Assembly (NCBI GenBank): GCA_039933635.1
Contig: JBDTNQ010000016.1
Span: 1-51,275 of the forward strand
Length of the DNA: 51,275 nt
Reading direction: 5' to 3'
Origin: JBDTNQ01 sp039933635
Lineage (GTDB): Bacteria > Acidobacteriota > Vicinamibacteria > Vicinamibacterales > SCN-69-37
Position numbers and translations under genes: made by a program. Positions 25,359 to 33,306 of this stretch are shown here, in pieces (positions within the stretch are counted from its first letter, which is position 1; every line of letters begins with the position of its first letter). Below the pieces are notes generated by a model, which worked only from the letters and a program-made list of their open reading frames with translations, ran no database searches and was not told where the DNA came from.

Positions 25359-26273
25359 CTACTTCGCGAGCAGATCCGTCGCGGCCTTGAGGCCGGCGCC
25401 CACGTCGGCCGGCGTGCCTTCGGCCCAGAAGTGCATGAAATACAGCATCGGCGAGCCGTGCAGCATGTGATTGTGGAGGGCGGTCACGGCGATGCCGTGC
25501 GACGTCAGGGCCTTGGCAATCGGATTCACTTCGTCGTCGATCATGACGAAGTCTCCCGTCGCAGCCACCTTGCCACCACCCGCGGCCTGCACGTTAATCG
25601 CCGTCGCCATCCCCATCGAGGGTGGCAGTTCGACGCCCATCATCATGATCTTCTCGGGGCGCGGGATGCTGACGGCCAGAACACCACCGCGGACGGTCCC
25701 GGTGCGGCCAAGGGCACGTTGCAGGGCGTCGGCATCGAATCCCGGATCAGCCGCGGCGGGCGGCGCCGCCGGAGCCGTAAACGGCGTGGCCGTGTGCTGC
25801 AGCGCCGCCTTCAGCGCCGTGGCCAGGGTACCTTCCGGCGCCTGGCCCCAGTAGTGCACGTACATCACGTGTGGCGTTTCGCCGATGAGGTGATTGTGCA
25901 CGGCGGTGATCTGCAGACCACCGGACAGCAAACCACTGATCGTCGGAGCCACCTCATCCTGGAGCAGCACGAGATCGCCGTGGACGACCGCAGAGGTCCC
26001 GGCCCGCTTGAATGCCGCCCAGCTGCCGAGGGCCAACCCCGGCCTGATGGCGATACCGCGAATGGTCACGGCAAGGTCGGTTCGCGGAAGGCTCACGCGG
26101 TAGACGTCGCCCTGCATCTGGCCAGACAGTCCCATCGCGCGATCGATTGCGGCCGTGTCGAGCGGCGCCCCCTGAGCGCGCGTGCCGAGCACGGTGCCCG
26201 CGCAAAAGGCCGCTGCGATGACGATACGCGCCAGGCGCGGCGCGCGGCTCCGGACGAACAGTGATGTGAGCAT
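25359..26273 (-). CDS. Secreted DUF1259 (LppY/LpqO-like) protein
   Basis: A 304-residue exported protein with a signal peptide (ARIVIAAAFCAGTVLGTRAQG) and two copies of the DUF1259 domain. Each begins ALxRAxGxxGxxxGxVxxVSxPR and contains DLVLLQDEV or DFVMIDDEV, then ITAVHNHLI.E.P or VTALHNHML.G.P with MYVHYWG or LYFMHFW. The conserved His/Asp residues suggest metal binding, but no activity is established. The start is ATG 26273, directly before the hydrophobic signal; the frame continues upstream as unrelated sequence inside the chrA gene. It is probably co-transcribed with chrA (35 bases between them). Confidence 0.85.
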   Translation of the reverse strand: MLTSLFVRSRAPRLARIVIAAAFCAGTVLGTRAQGAPLDTAAIDRAMGLSGQMQGDVYRVSLPRTDLAVTIRGIAIRPGLALGSWAAFKRAGTSAVVHGDLVLLQDEVAPTISGLLSGGLQITAVHNHLIGETPHVMYVHYWGQAPEGTLATALKAALQHTATPFTAPAAPPAAADPGFDADALQRALGRTGTVRGGVLAVSIPRPEKIMMMGVELPPSMGMATAINVQAAGGGKVAATGDFVMIDDEVNPIAKALTSHGIAVTALHNHMLHGSPMLYFMHFWAEGTPADVGAGLKAATDLLAK

Positions 26274-26308
26274 GAGATCGATGATACCGCCAGTCGGAGG
26301 TTGCGAGA

Positions 26309-27517
26309 TTAGCGCATCGACAGGGCGCCAAGGGCGGCGCCCACGGCCAGAAGCCACGCCGGACTGACACGCCAAACCACGAGCGCGAGCACGCCCGCGC
26401 ACGCGAGGAGTCCCGTCGGAATGTCCACGATCGCAGAGCGGCCCAGCTGGAACCAGACAACGGCCATCAACGCGAGCGACGCGACGTTGACGCCATCCAG
26501 AACGCCGCCGGCGAGACGCGAGCGGCGCATACGTGGCACGAGCGGGCCGCTGATCGCGACGTACACGAATGCCGGAAGAAAGATGGCGACGGTGGCGACC
26601 GCCGCTCCAGCTGGACCGGCCAGGACGTAGCCGATGAACGTCGCGGTCGTGAACACCGGGCCCGGAGTCACTTGCCCCACGGTGATCGCGTCGAGTAACT
26701 GACGCTCCGTCAGCCAGCCGAGACGATGCACGAAATCGGCGCGGAGGAAGGCGGCCAGCACATAGCCGCTGCCGAAGAGCAGCGCACCAGCCTTGACGAA
26801 CACCAGAAAGAGTCGTCCGAGCGTAACGCCGGTGACGGCGGCTACGGCCGACCCGGCCGTGACGAAGGCCCCAGGCCACGTTCCCGACACAGGCGCGCGC
26901 GGCGTGCCGATCCAGAGCAGTGCCGCCGCTGTGGGACGTCCGGGCCACGTGACGATCGTGGCGCCCAGGACACCACAGACGGCGAGGACCACGAGTTCGT
27001 GGACGCCGGCGATCAGACCCGCCACGGCGATCGCCGCGACCACCCCGTGCCACGGGACGCGCACCGCCGAGCGCGCGAGCTGCAGAAGTGCGACGCCGAC
27101 GATCGCGAGCACGGCGGGATTCACGCCATAGAACAGCGCGCGGGTCTGTGGCAGGGCGCCAAACCGCACATACACCACCGCCAGGACGAACACGATCAGC
27201 GCGGCCGGCACAATGAAGCAGGTGCCCGCGACGAGCAGGCCCGGCCACCCGGCTCGGCGATGGCCGATGTGAATCGCCATCTCGGTGGAGTTGGGTCCGG
27301 GGATCAGATTGGTGGCGCCGATGAGATCGAGGAACTCCTGCTCGGTCAGCCAGGCACGCCGGTCAACGAACTCATGGCGCATCATCGCGATGTGCGCGGC
27401 GGGACCGCCGACCGCGATGGTGCCAAGCTTGAGGAACACGAGTGCCAGTTCGCGCACGGCGGTGGCGCCAATTCTACGCGGCGGAGCGGCCCCGGACCTG
27501 AAGGTCCGGGGCTCCAT
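26309..27517 (-). CDS. chrA: Chromate-transporter (ChrA) family protein
   Basis: A 402-residue polytopic membrane protein with the two homologous halves of ChrA. The first half shows VFLKLGTIAVGGPAAHIAMM and LIGATNLIPGPNSTEMA; the second repeats it as VFVKAGALLFGSGYVLAAFL and LLDAITVGQVTPGPVFTTAT. Family members export chromate or act on sulfate-like anions, so the true substrate is not provable here. I placed the start at ATG 27517 because the longer frame to 27769 would encode a Gly/Asp/Gln collagen-like stretch from a tandem repeat. Residues 2-10 themselves derive from a palindrome at 27489-27512, so the start could be even later (GTG in AVRELALVF). Confidence 0.85.
   Translation of the reverse strand: MEPRTFRSGAAPPRRIGATAVRELALVFLKLGTIAVGGPAAHIAMMRHEFVDRRAWLTEQEFLDLIGATNLIPGPNSTEMAIHIGHRRAGWPGLLVAGTCFIVPAALIVFVLAVVYVRFGALPQTRALFYGVNPAVLAIVGVALLQLARSAVRVPWHGVVAAIAVAGLIAGVHELVVLAVCGVLGATIVTWPGRPTAAALLWIGTPRAPVSGTWPGAFVTAGSAVAAVTGVTLGRLFLVFVKAGALLFGSGYVLAAFLRADFVHRLGWLTERQLLDAITVGQVTPGPVFTTATFIGYVLAGPAGAAVATVAIFLPAFVYVAISGPLVPRMRRSRLAGGVLDGVNVASLALMAVVWFQLGRSAIVDIPTGLLACAGVLALVVWRVSPAWLLAVGAALGALSMR
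27489..27512. repeat. Perfect 11-base palindrome, REP-like
   Basis: GCCCCGGACCT (27489-27499) and AGGTCCGGGGC (27502-27512) pair with a 2-base centre at the extreme 5' end of the chrA frame. A second smaller inverted repeat (TGGACC/GGTCCA) follows at once. The pattern with central CTGAAGG and adjoining GGCTCC also occurs in reverse orientation near 47000-47024. Confidence 0.7.
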
Positions 27518-27540
27518 GGACCGCCGGTCCACGGACTGCC

Positions 27541-27655
27541 GGTCCCTGTCTCTTGGCCCGTTCGTCCCCTGGTCCCCTTCGTCCCCCTGGTCCCCTTCGT
27601 CCCCTGGTCCCCCCTTGGACCCCTGGTCCCCTGTCCCCGCTCCGCTCACGGTGCC
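27541..27655. repeat. C-rich short-unit tandem array between chrA and AEC transporter genes
   Basis: Repeated CCCCTGGTCC and CCCCTTCGTCC units with slight variation fill most of the gap between the divergent chrA and AEC genes. An equivalent array lies at 30601-30690. Confidence 0.75.
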
Positions 27656-27683
27656 AGGCCCTCCTGGCCTATCCTTCTGGCCG

Positions 27684-28592
27684 GTGCAGACTCTCCTCTC
27701 GATCCTCACGGCCGACATCGTCCCCATCTTTCTGATCGCTGGTGCAGGGTGGCTTCTTGCGAAGGTCATTCACACCAGCGCGAAAGCCTTGACCGAGGCT
27801 GTCTTTCACGTTCTTCTGCCCTGTTTCGTGTTCCACATGCTGGTGTCGGCGTCGCTCGATTCCGGGATGGTGGGCCGGATGATTCTCGTCGCCACGCTCG
27901 TGATGGGCATCACCGGCGTGGTGGGCTTCATCGTTGGCCGCAGTCTGCGCCTCAGTCGGCCGGAGCTCAGCGGTTTCCTGCTCGTAGTGATGTTTTCCAA
28001 TGGCGGCAACTACGGCCTGCCGGTCGTCTCCTTCGCCTTCGGGCCGGCGGCCATGCCTTACGCGACCGTGTATTTCCTGACGGGATCGCTGCTGACCTGG
28101 ACGGTGGGCGGCTTTCTGGCGGCCGCGGGCAATCGGAGTCTGAAACAGGCGCTGCTGAGTGTGCTGAAGATGCCGAATCTCTACGCCATCGCCACGGCGT
28201 TGATCGTGGTCGCCACGGGCACGGTCGTGCCGGCGCCAATCACCCGGGCCGTCGGCATGCTCAGCGACGCCGCCCTGCCGTTGATGATCGTGATTCTGGG
28301 CATCCAGCTCCACACCGCCATCCGGCCGGCGCGTCCGTCGATTGTGGTCATCGCCGTCCTGCTGTCGATCATCGGCACGCCGATCATCGCGTTCGGGCTG
28401 ACGTCGCTGTTCGGTCTCACCGGTCCCGCCCGCCAGGCCGCCGTGGTCCTCGCGTCGATGCCCGTGGCTGTGACGACATCGATTCTGGCGATCAAATTCG
28501 ATGCGGATCCGGATTTTGCGATGAGCGCGATCTTCGTCTCCACGATCCTCAGCCCGTTCACGCTGACACCGATCATCGCGTATCTGCAGTGA
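27684..28592 (+). CDS. AEC (auxin efflux carrier-like) family transporter
   Basis: A 302-residue inner-membrane permease with about ten hydrophobic helices, the AEC size and pattern. Signature stretches include DIVPIFLIAGAGWLLAK at the N-terminus, FSNGGNYGLPV in helix 4, and ASMPVAVTTSILAIKFDADP then STILSPFTLTPIIAYL at the C-terminus. Members export organic anions or weak acids such as malonate or malate. The substrate is unknown here. Start is GTG 27684; upstream sequence in frame is C-rich repeat. No soluble partner gene is adjacent. Confidence 0.88.
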   Translation: MQTLLSILTADIVPIFLIAGAGWLLAKVIHTSAKALTEAVFHVLLPCFVFHMLVSASLDSGMVGRMILVATLVMGITGVVGFIVGRSLRLSRPELSGFLLVVMFSNGGNYGLPVVSFAFGPAAMPYATVYFLTGSLLTWTVGGFLAAAGNRSLKQALLSVLKMPNLYAIATALIVVATGTVVPAPITRAVGMLSDAALPLMIVILGIQLHTAIRPARPSIVVIAVLLSIIGTPIIAFGLTSLFGLTGPARQAAVVLASMPVAVTTSILAIKFDADPDFAMSAIFVSTILSPFTLTPIIAYLQ

Positions 28593-28603
28593 ACGACGGC
28601 TAT

Positions 28604-28667
28604 CCCGATGTCCAATCGCCCGATGCATTGCCCCGATGGTCCGTTGACCCGATGTCATGCCCCGATG
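28604..28667. repeat. Degenerate array of five CCCGATG motifs
   Basis: CCCGATG starts at 28604, 28619, 28632, 28648 and 28661, at 13-16 base spacing, in the 98-base gap between the convergent AEC and FGE-like genes. The spacers are unlike each other. Confidence 0.7.
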
Positions 28668-28690
28668 ATCCGATCATCGATAACCCGACG

Positions 28691-29593
28691 TCAGGGTTGT
28701 CTCGCCGCTCTGAAGCCAATCATCCGATGAGCCTGGAACGATGGCCAGGCCGCTGAGCGCGCGTAGGTGCGGAGGTTGAAGGCGTCGAGGAAGAATGTGC
28801 CGCCGCGAACGACGCGGTAGGCGCCGGTCTCTGGACCTTTCGGGTTCTTGCGCGGCGAGGCCGCGTAGTAGTCGCGGTCGTACCAGTCCGCGGTCCACTC
28901 CATGATGTTGCCGGCCATGTCGAAGGCTCCGTACGGCGAGGCGTTGCTGCGCGTCTGCAGATCGCCGCGTTTGGTGCCGTCGTAGAAGCCGACGAGCTGC
29001 CCGGTATCAAATGCCTGGGCGCCCACGAAGTTGGCGGACGAGCGATCGATGGTGTTGCCCCACGGATAGCGACGTTGATCCGTCCCTCGCGCGGCTTTCT
29101 CCCACTCCGCCTCGGTCGGCAGCCGGTACTTTTTGCCCGTCTTGGCGCTGAGCCAGTTGCAGTAGGCCACCGCGGAATCCCAGTTCACGCCGAGCACCGG
29201 GTAGTTGTCCGAATTGGGCGTGCCGCCGCCGTGGTTGTTCGGCTGCGTCCAGTACGGAATCTGATCCTTCGGGGCCACGCGCCCGCCAGGCCAGAACGTC
29301 GCGTCGTCGTAGCCCGGATCGTCGCGAAACCTTCGCCACTCGCCGTTGGTCATTTCGTACTTGCCAATGTAGAACGCATCGAGCTCGACCATGTGGACCG
29401 GACGTTCGCGGGGCTCGCCATCGTTGAAGTTGTCGCCCATCCTGAACGCGCCCGCGGGCACGTACACGTAGTCGCCGTGGCCATCGTTGACGGGCGGGGT
29501 CACGGGACTCGCGGGCTTCTGCGGCGCGGCCGCGAGGACCATCGCACACGCGGGTACGACCACCGCCAGGCCGAGGGACATCGAGACTCGCAT
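28691..29593 (-). CDS. Formylglycine-generating-enzyme-like (SUMF1) secreted protein lacking the active-site cysteines
   Basis: A 300-residue exported protein with a signal peptide (LGLAVVVPACAMVLAAAPQ) followed by a full FGE-sulfatase fold: VYVPAGAFRMGDN, YIGKYEMTNGEW, PVLGVNWDSAVAYCNWLS, YRLPTEAEWEKAARG and YGAFDMAGNIMEWTADWYD. In true FGE enzymes the C-terminal segment has copper-binding Cys near RGGSW...C...R; here it reads VVRGGTFFLDAFNLRTYAR with no Cys. Oxidase activity is therefore unlikely and a binding role is inferred. ATG 29593 is 2 bases after the stop of the hydrolase gene upstream, so the two form one unit. Confidence 0.88.
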   Translation of the reverse strand: MRVSMSLGLAVVVPACAMVLAAAPQKPASPVTPPVNDGHGDYVYVPAGAFRMGDNFNDGEPRERPVHMVELDAFYIGKYEMTNGEWRRFRDDPGYDDATFWPGGRVAPKDQIPYWTQPNNHGGGTPNSDNYPVLGVNWDSAVAYCNWLSAKTGKKYRLPTEAEWEKAARGTDQRRYPWGNTIDRSSANFVGAQAFDTGQLVGFYDGTKRGDLQTRSNASPYGAFDMAGNIMEWTADWYDRDYYAASPRKNPKGPETGAYRVVRGGTFFLDAFNLRTYARSAAWPSFQAHRMIGFRAARQP

Positions 29594-29595
29594 CG

Positions 29596-30483
29596 TTACT
29601 CGCTCCCGCTCAGGAATCCGTCCATGTCGAGGAAGTGCTTCAGGATCGGCATCCACCCCGAGAACTCCGGGCTGCCGTCGCCGGCACCGAAACCGTGCCG
29701 GCCCTTTTGATACACGTGAATCTCCGCGACGGCGCCCGCACGCGTGAGTTCGGCAAAGAGCTGCGCGTTGGCCAGCGACGGCTGCTGATCGCCGGCCGCG
29801 GACAACAGGAACGTCGGCGGAAAGTCCTTCAGTGATTCCCCAGGCATCGCGCGTCCGGCGCCGTACACGAGCGCCAGGTAGTCCGGCCGCGCGCTCACGC
29901 GCTCGACGGGATCAGCGGACTGTGGGTCGCCGGAGGTAGCCGAGGCCACAATCGGACGGCCCATGTTCGACCCGGCGGAGAACCCGATGTACCCGATTCG
30001 CTTCGGATCCAGCTTCCACTCAGATGCATGTGCGCGGACGATCCGGATTGCGCGCTGGCCGTCGAGCGTCCGCGCGTTGTCGTTGTAGCGCGGCGACATG
30101 CGGTACGTCAGAACGAATGCCGTCGCGCCCCAGTCGTTGTAGTGCTCGGCGACCTCGAAGCCTTCGGCGCCGTACATCAGCATGATGTTCGAGCCGCCCG
30201 GCGCAATGACCACGGAGCTGCCGTTGCTCGTGCCCGGCTTCGGCAGGAACACCGTCAGGAACGGCGCATCGAGGGGCGCGGTGCCCGTCGCCAGCGGCAC
30301 CTGACCCGAGGGCCACAGCGGAATGTTCTGATACCTCGCCAGCGCCGAAGACTTGGCGCCAGTCATCGTGCCCTTGGTTTGTGCGCGTAGCTGCCCGCCT
30401 GTGCTCCACGCACAAATGGTTGCCAGGGCCGCCAGGCTGCCCAGACGCACGAATCGCGACGTCGCGCTCCGTTCGGATCTCAT
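29596..30483 (-). CDS. Secreted alpha/beta hydrolase (esterase-like)
   Basis: A 295-residue exported hydrolase. The N-terminal region carries a signal (LGSLAALATICAWSTGGQLRAQ). The catalytic domain shows SVVIAPGGSNIMLMYG (oxyanion strand, the HGG-like motif replaced by PGG), nucleophile Ser-169 in GFSAGSNMG, the acid probably in LSAAGDQQPSL and His in KGRHGFGAGDG. The layout matches BD-FAE/acetylxylan esterase-like secreted enzymes that remove acyl groups from polysaccharides, but the substrate is not certain. It is first in a two-gene unit with the FGE-like protein. The start at ATG 30483 gives the natural signal peptide. Confidence 0.87.
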   Translation of the reverse strand: MRSERSATSRFVRLGSLAALATICAWSTGGQLRAQTKGTMTGAKSSALARYQNIPLWPSGQVPLATGTAPLDAPFLTVFLPKPGTSNGSSVVIAPGGSNIMLMYGAEGFEVAEHYNDWGATAFVLTYRMSPRYNDNARTLDGQRAIRIVRAHASEWKLDPKRIGYIGFSAGSNMGRPIVASATSGDPQSADPVERVSARPDYLALVYGAGRAMPGESLKDFPPTFLLSAAGDQQPSLANAQLFAELTRAGAVAEIHVYQKGRHGFGAGDGSPEFSGWMPILKHFLDMDGFLSGSE

Positions 30484-30600
30484 GAACGCTCCTTGTTGGG
30501 GGCCTATCATACAGGCTGCGGGCGGCGGTCCGCGTCCACGGTCGCGAGGCCACAGGCGTCAGGCCACGCGGTGGCAAGGAACCTCGCTGCCCGGAAACTC

Positions 30601-30690
30601 ACGCCCCTCGCCCCCTCGCCCCCTCGTCCCCTGGTCCCCTGGTCCCCTGGTCCCCTGGTCCCCTTGGTCCCCCGTCCCCCGTCCCTGTCC
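30601..30690. repeat. C-rich 8-base tandem array
   Basis: CCCCTGGT-type units, four of them nearly perfect at 30631-30662, flanked by CCCCCTCG variants. They lie in the 299-base gap between the divergent hydrolase and DUF2911 genes, which has no other feature. The unit resembles that at 27541-27655. Confidence 0.8.
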
Positions 30691-30782
30691 CCAGGTAAAC
30701 GAATCATCCGCACGCGTCTTACTGAGCCTGGGGCCACCAACAGGTTATTCGTCTGCCTTCGGGCCGGCGATCGGAGGAACAA

Positions 30783-31325
30783 ATGACGAGAGCAGTGTGT
30801 ACAGCCATGTTCGCGGTGTGGGCGGCGGTGGCCGCGCCAACTCTGCAGGCGCAGCAAACGATCCAGACCGCCCCCGGTACCGGTGGAAGCCCCCATGTGA
30901 AGACCACGTGGACCATTGACGGTGCGGCGTTGGCGGTCGACTACGGCCGGCCGTCGCTCAAAGGACGGCCTGAGACGCAGCTCATGCCGCACGGCCAGCC
31001 CTGGCGGACGGGAGCGGACCAGCCAACACTGCTGACCACGGACAAGCCCCTGAAGATCGGCTCATTGACGCTCGCGCCCGGCACGTACACGATCAACACC
31101 ATCCCAGGCCCATCGTCGTGGCAACTCCTCGTTGGGCGGAACGCAGCCGATTGGGGCATTCCCTATCGACCGGACCTCGAAATCGGCCGAACGCCGATGC
31201 AGCTCGGCACGACGGCTGCCCCCGTCGAACTGGTCTCGATTCACATCGACGACACCGCGGCCGGGGCCACCTTGCGCATTGAGTGGGGCACGGCCAGCGC
31301 GACGATCCCCTTCACCATTGGCTGA
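30783..31325 (+). CDS. Secreted DUF2911 protein
   Basis: A 180-residue exported protein with a signal peptide (AMFAVWAAVAAPTLQAQ) and one DUF2911 domain. Characteristic parts are VDYGRPSLKGR, PHGQPWRTGADQPT, LTLAPGTYTINTIPG and the C-terminal VELVSIHIDDTAAG with LRIEWGTASATIPF. The fold is beta-rich. Proteins of this kind are common in Acidobacteriota and Bacteroidetes, with no known activity. A good ribosome site (GGAGGAA) precedes ATG 30783. It is transcribed alone or with the following symporter unit. Confidence 0.88.
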   Translation: MTRAVCTAMFAVWAAVAAPTLQAQQTIQTAPGTGGSPHVKTTWTIDGAALAVDYGRPSLKGRPETQLMPHGQPWRTGADQPTLLTTDKPLKIGSLTLAPGTYTINTIPGPSSWQLLVGRNAADWGIPYRPDLEIGRTPMQLGTTAAPVELVSIHIDDTAAGATLRIEWGTASATIPFTIG

Positions 31326-31352
31326 GGTCGCTCGCCGCACGCGACGCTCCCG

Positions 31353-31499
31353 ATGACCGTCCGCCCCCCAGTTACGCACCCGGATGACGAGACGGGTGTG
31401 CCCGGGCTCCGTACCTGGCCCCGGGTCTACACCGTTGTCGTCATCAGCTTCATCACCTGGGTGACGTTGCTGACGTTGCTCATGCGGACGTATTCGTGA
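31353..31499 (+). CDS. Small single-helix membrane protein coupled to the symporter
   Basis: A 48-residue protein: a polar N-terminus with three Pro, then one transmembrane helix near the C-terminus (VYTVVVISFITWVTLLTLLM) ending RTYS. Its TGA overlaps the GTG start of the symporter gene by 4 bases (GTGA), so they are translated together. Several sodium:solute symporter families have such small membrane partners. No family is recognised from sequence alone, so the accessory role is inferred from coupling. Confidence 0.65.
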   Translation: MTVRPPVTHPDDETGVPGLRTWPRVYTVVVISFITWVTLLTLLMRTYS

Positions 31500-33202
31500 A
31501 CGCGCTGGACTACGTCGTCCTGTTCGGAGTGCTCCTCGGCATCGCCGGCTACGGCATCTGGCACACGCGGCACAAGCGCGATCTCAGCACCTACGTCAAA
31601 GGGCACGGCACCGCGCGCTGGATGGTCATTGGCCTGTCGGTGATGGCCACGCAGGCGAGCGCCATCACGTTTCTCTCCACGCCCGGACAGGGCTATACCG
31701 ATGGCCTGGGGTTCGTGCAGAACTACTTCGGCGCGCCCTTCGCCCTGATTCTGATTTCCGTGGTGTTCCTGCCGATGTATCGACGGCTCGGCATTCACAC
31801 GGTGTACGAGTTCCTCGGCCAGCGATTCGACACGAAGACCCGGCTGTTCGGCGCGCTGCTGTTTCTCGTGCAGCGTGGCCTCGGCGCCGGCATCACGGTG
31901 TATGCCCCCGCCATCGTGCTCTCCACGGTCATGGGATGGTCACTCAGCATAACCATCATCAGCGTCAGCCTGCTCGTCATCGTCTACACCGTGAGCGGGG
32001 GATCGGAGGCGGTCAGCCTGACGCAGAAGTACCAGATGACGATCATCATGACCGGCATGGTGCTCGCGTTCATCATCCTGGTGCGCAAGCTGCCGGACGG
32101 TCTCGGTCCGTCGGAGGCACTGGCGCTGGCGGGCGGGTTCCACAAACTGCAGGCCGTCAATTTTTCCGTCGATCTGCGTGAACGTTACACCTTCTGGTCC
32201 GGGCTCCTTGGCGGCATGTTCCTCGCGCTGTCGTACTTTGGCGCCGACCAGTCTCAGGTCCAGCGCTACATTTCCGGCGCCTCGTTGCGCGAGAGCCGGA
32301 TGGGCCTGATGTTCAACGCCGTCTGCAAGATTCCGATGCAGTTTGGCATCCTGCTGCTGGGCGTGTTCCTGTTCGTCTTCTACCAGTTCGAGACGCCGCC
32401 GGTGTTCTTCAACACCGTGGCCTGGAAGCACCAGGCGACCTCCGCCCAGGGACCGGCCCTCCAGAAGCTGGATTCGGAATACCAGTCGCAGCACGAAGAC
32501 ATCCGACGCTCTGTGAGCGAGTGGCTCCGCGCACGCGAGTCGGGCGAGACCGAGGTGGCATCGCGGGCGCTCGACGCTGCGGTCGCCTCACGCGCTCGAG
32601 CCGAAGCCATCCGGACGGACGTCAAGACGCTCCTCAAGCAGGCCTCGCCAGGCACGTCGACGAACGACTCGGACTACGTGTTCATCACATTCATCCTGCA
32701 ACAACTACCCCACGGCCTGATCGGTCTTCTCGTGGCCGCATTCCTGGCCGCGGCGCTGCAGTCCAAGGCCGGAGAGCTGAGCGCGCTCGGCGCGACGACC
32801 ACGGTGGATCTCTATCGGCACATGGCGCGGCAGGATGCGGGAGACGACCACCACGTGACCGCCACGCGCTGGTTCACGGCGCTATGGGGTCTGGTGGCGA
32901 TGTGCTTCGCGCTCTTTGCCAGCATGTCCGAGAACCTCATCCAGGCCGTGAACATTGTCGGCTCGATCTTCTACGGTGTCGCGCTGGGACTCGTGCTGGT
33001 CGCGTTCTTCGCGCGTCGTGTGCAAGGCACGGCGGTCTTCTGGGCGGCCGTGGGCGCCCAGCTCCTCGTGTTCGTCCTGTTCTCCGTGCTCGACATCTCC
33101 TACCTCTGGTACAACGTCATCGGCTGCGCCGGCTGCGTCGTGTTCAGCCTGGTCCTGCAAGTCCTGATCGACGCGACCACGCGCCCGCACGCGTCCGTCT
33201 GA
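31496..33202 (+). CDS. Sodium:solute symporter (SSS family)
   Basis: A 568-residue inner-membrane cotransporter. Family marks include ARWMVIGLSVMATQASAITFLSTPGQGYTDGL (helices 1-2, in shorter pieces), YEFLGQRFDTKTRLFGALLF, TVSGGSEAVSLTQKYQM and LSYFGADQSQVQRYISGAS, with 12-13 hydrophobic helices. Residues about 303-395 form a soluble insertion rich in charged helical repeats (HEDIRRSVSEWLRARESGE, ASRALDAAVASRARAEAIRT) not usual in the family. The insertion may be extracytoplasmic and could bind a partner. Start is GTG 31496, overlapping the small membrane protein gene. The substrate is unknown. Confidence 0.92.
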   Translation: MNALDYVVLFGVLLGIAGYGIWHTRHKRDLSTYVKGHGTARWMVIGLSVMATQASAITFLSTPGQGYTDGLGFVQNYFGAPFALILISVVFLPMYRRLGIHTVYEFLGQRFDTKTRLFGALLFLVQRGLGAGITVYAPAIVLSTVMGWSLSITIISVSLLVIVYTVSGGSEAVSLTQKYQMTIIMTGMVLAFIILVRKLPDGLGPSEALALAGGFHKLQAVNFSVDLRERYTFWSGLLGGMFLALSYFGADQSQVQRYISGASLRESRMGLMFNAVCKIPMQFGILLLGVFLFVFYQFETPPVFFNTVAWKHQATSAQGPALQKLDSEYQSQHEDIRRSVSEWLRARESGETEVASRALDAAVASRARAEAIRTDVKTLLKQASPGTSTNDSDYVFITFILQQLPHGLIGLLVAAFLAAALQSKAGELSALGATTTVDLYRHMARQDAGDDHHVTATRWFTALWGLVAMCFALFASMSENLIQAVNIVGSIFYGVALGLVLVAFFARRVQGTAVFWAAVGAQLLVFVLFSVLDISYLWYNVIGCAGCVVFSLVLQVLIDATTRPHASV

Positions 33203-33306
33203 CACAAGTTCGTCGTTGCGTTGCGCCGTGGCGACCTGCTACTTCTGGCAGTGTCGAACGACTGGCAGCGGCGGCCATTCTTCCGGCCGTCGGCAGGAGG
33301 CACAAC

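Noticed and set aside
26274..27248. Upstream extension of the DUF1259 frame
   Set aside because: It lies inside chrA in another frame, and a signal peptide follows ATG 26273.
27518..27769. N-terminal extension of chrA with a collagen-like Gly-Asp-Gln stretch
   Set aside because: The stretch is simply the translation of a C-rich tandem array. The ChrA fold needs no such extension.
26726..28756. Plus-strand open frame of 676 codons across chrA and AEC genes
   Set aside because: It crosses a tandem repeat and is out of frame with both membrane protein genes.
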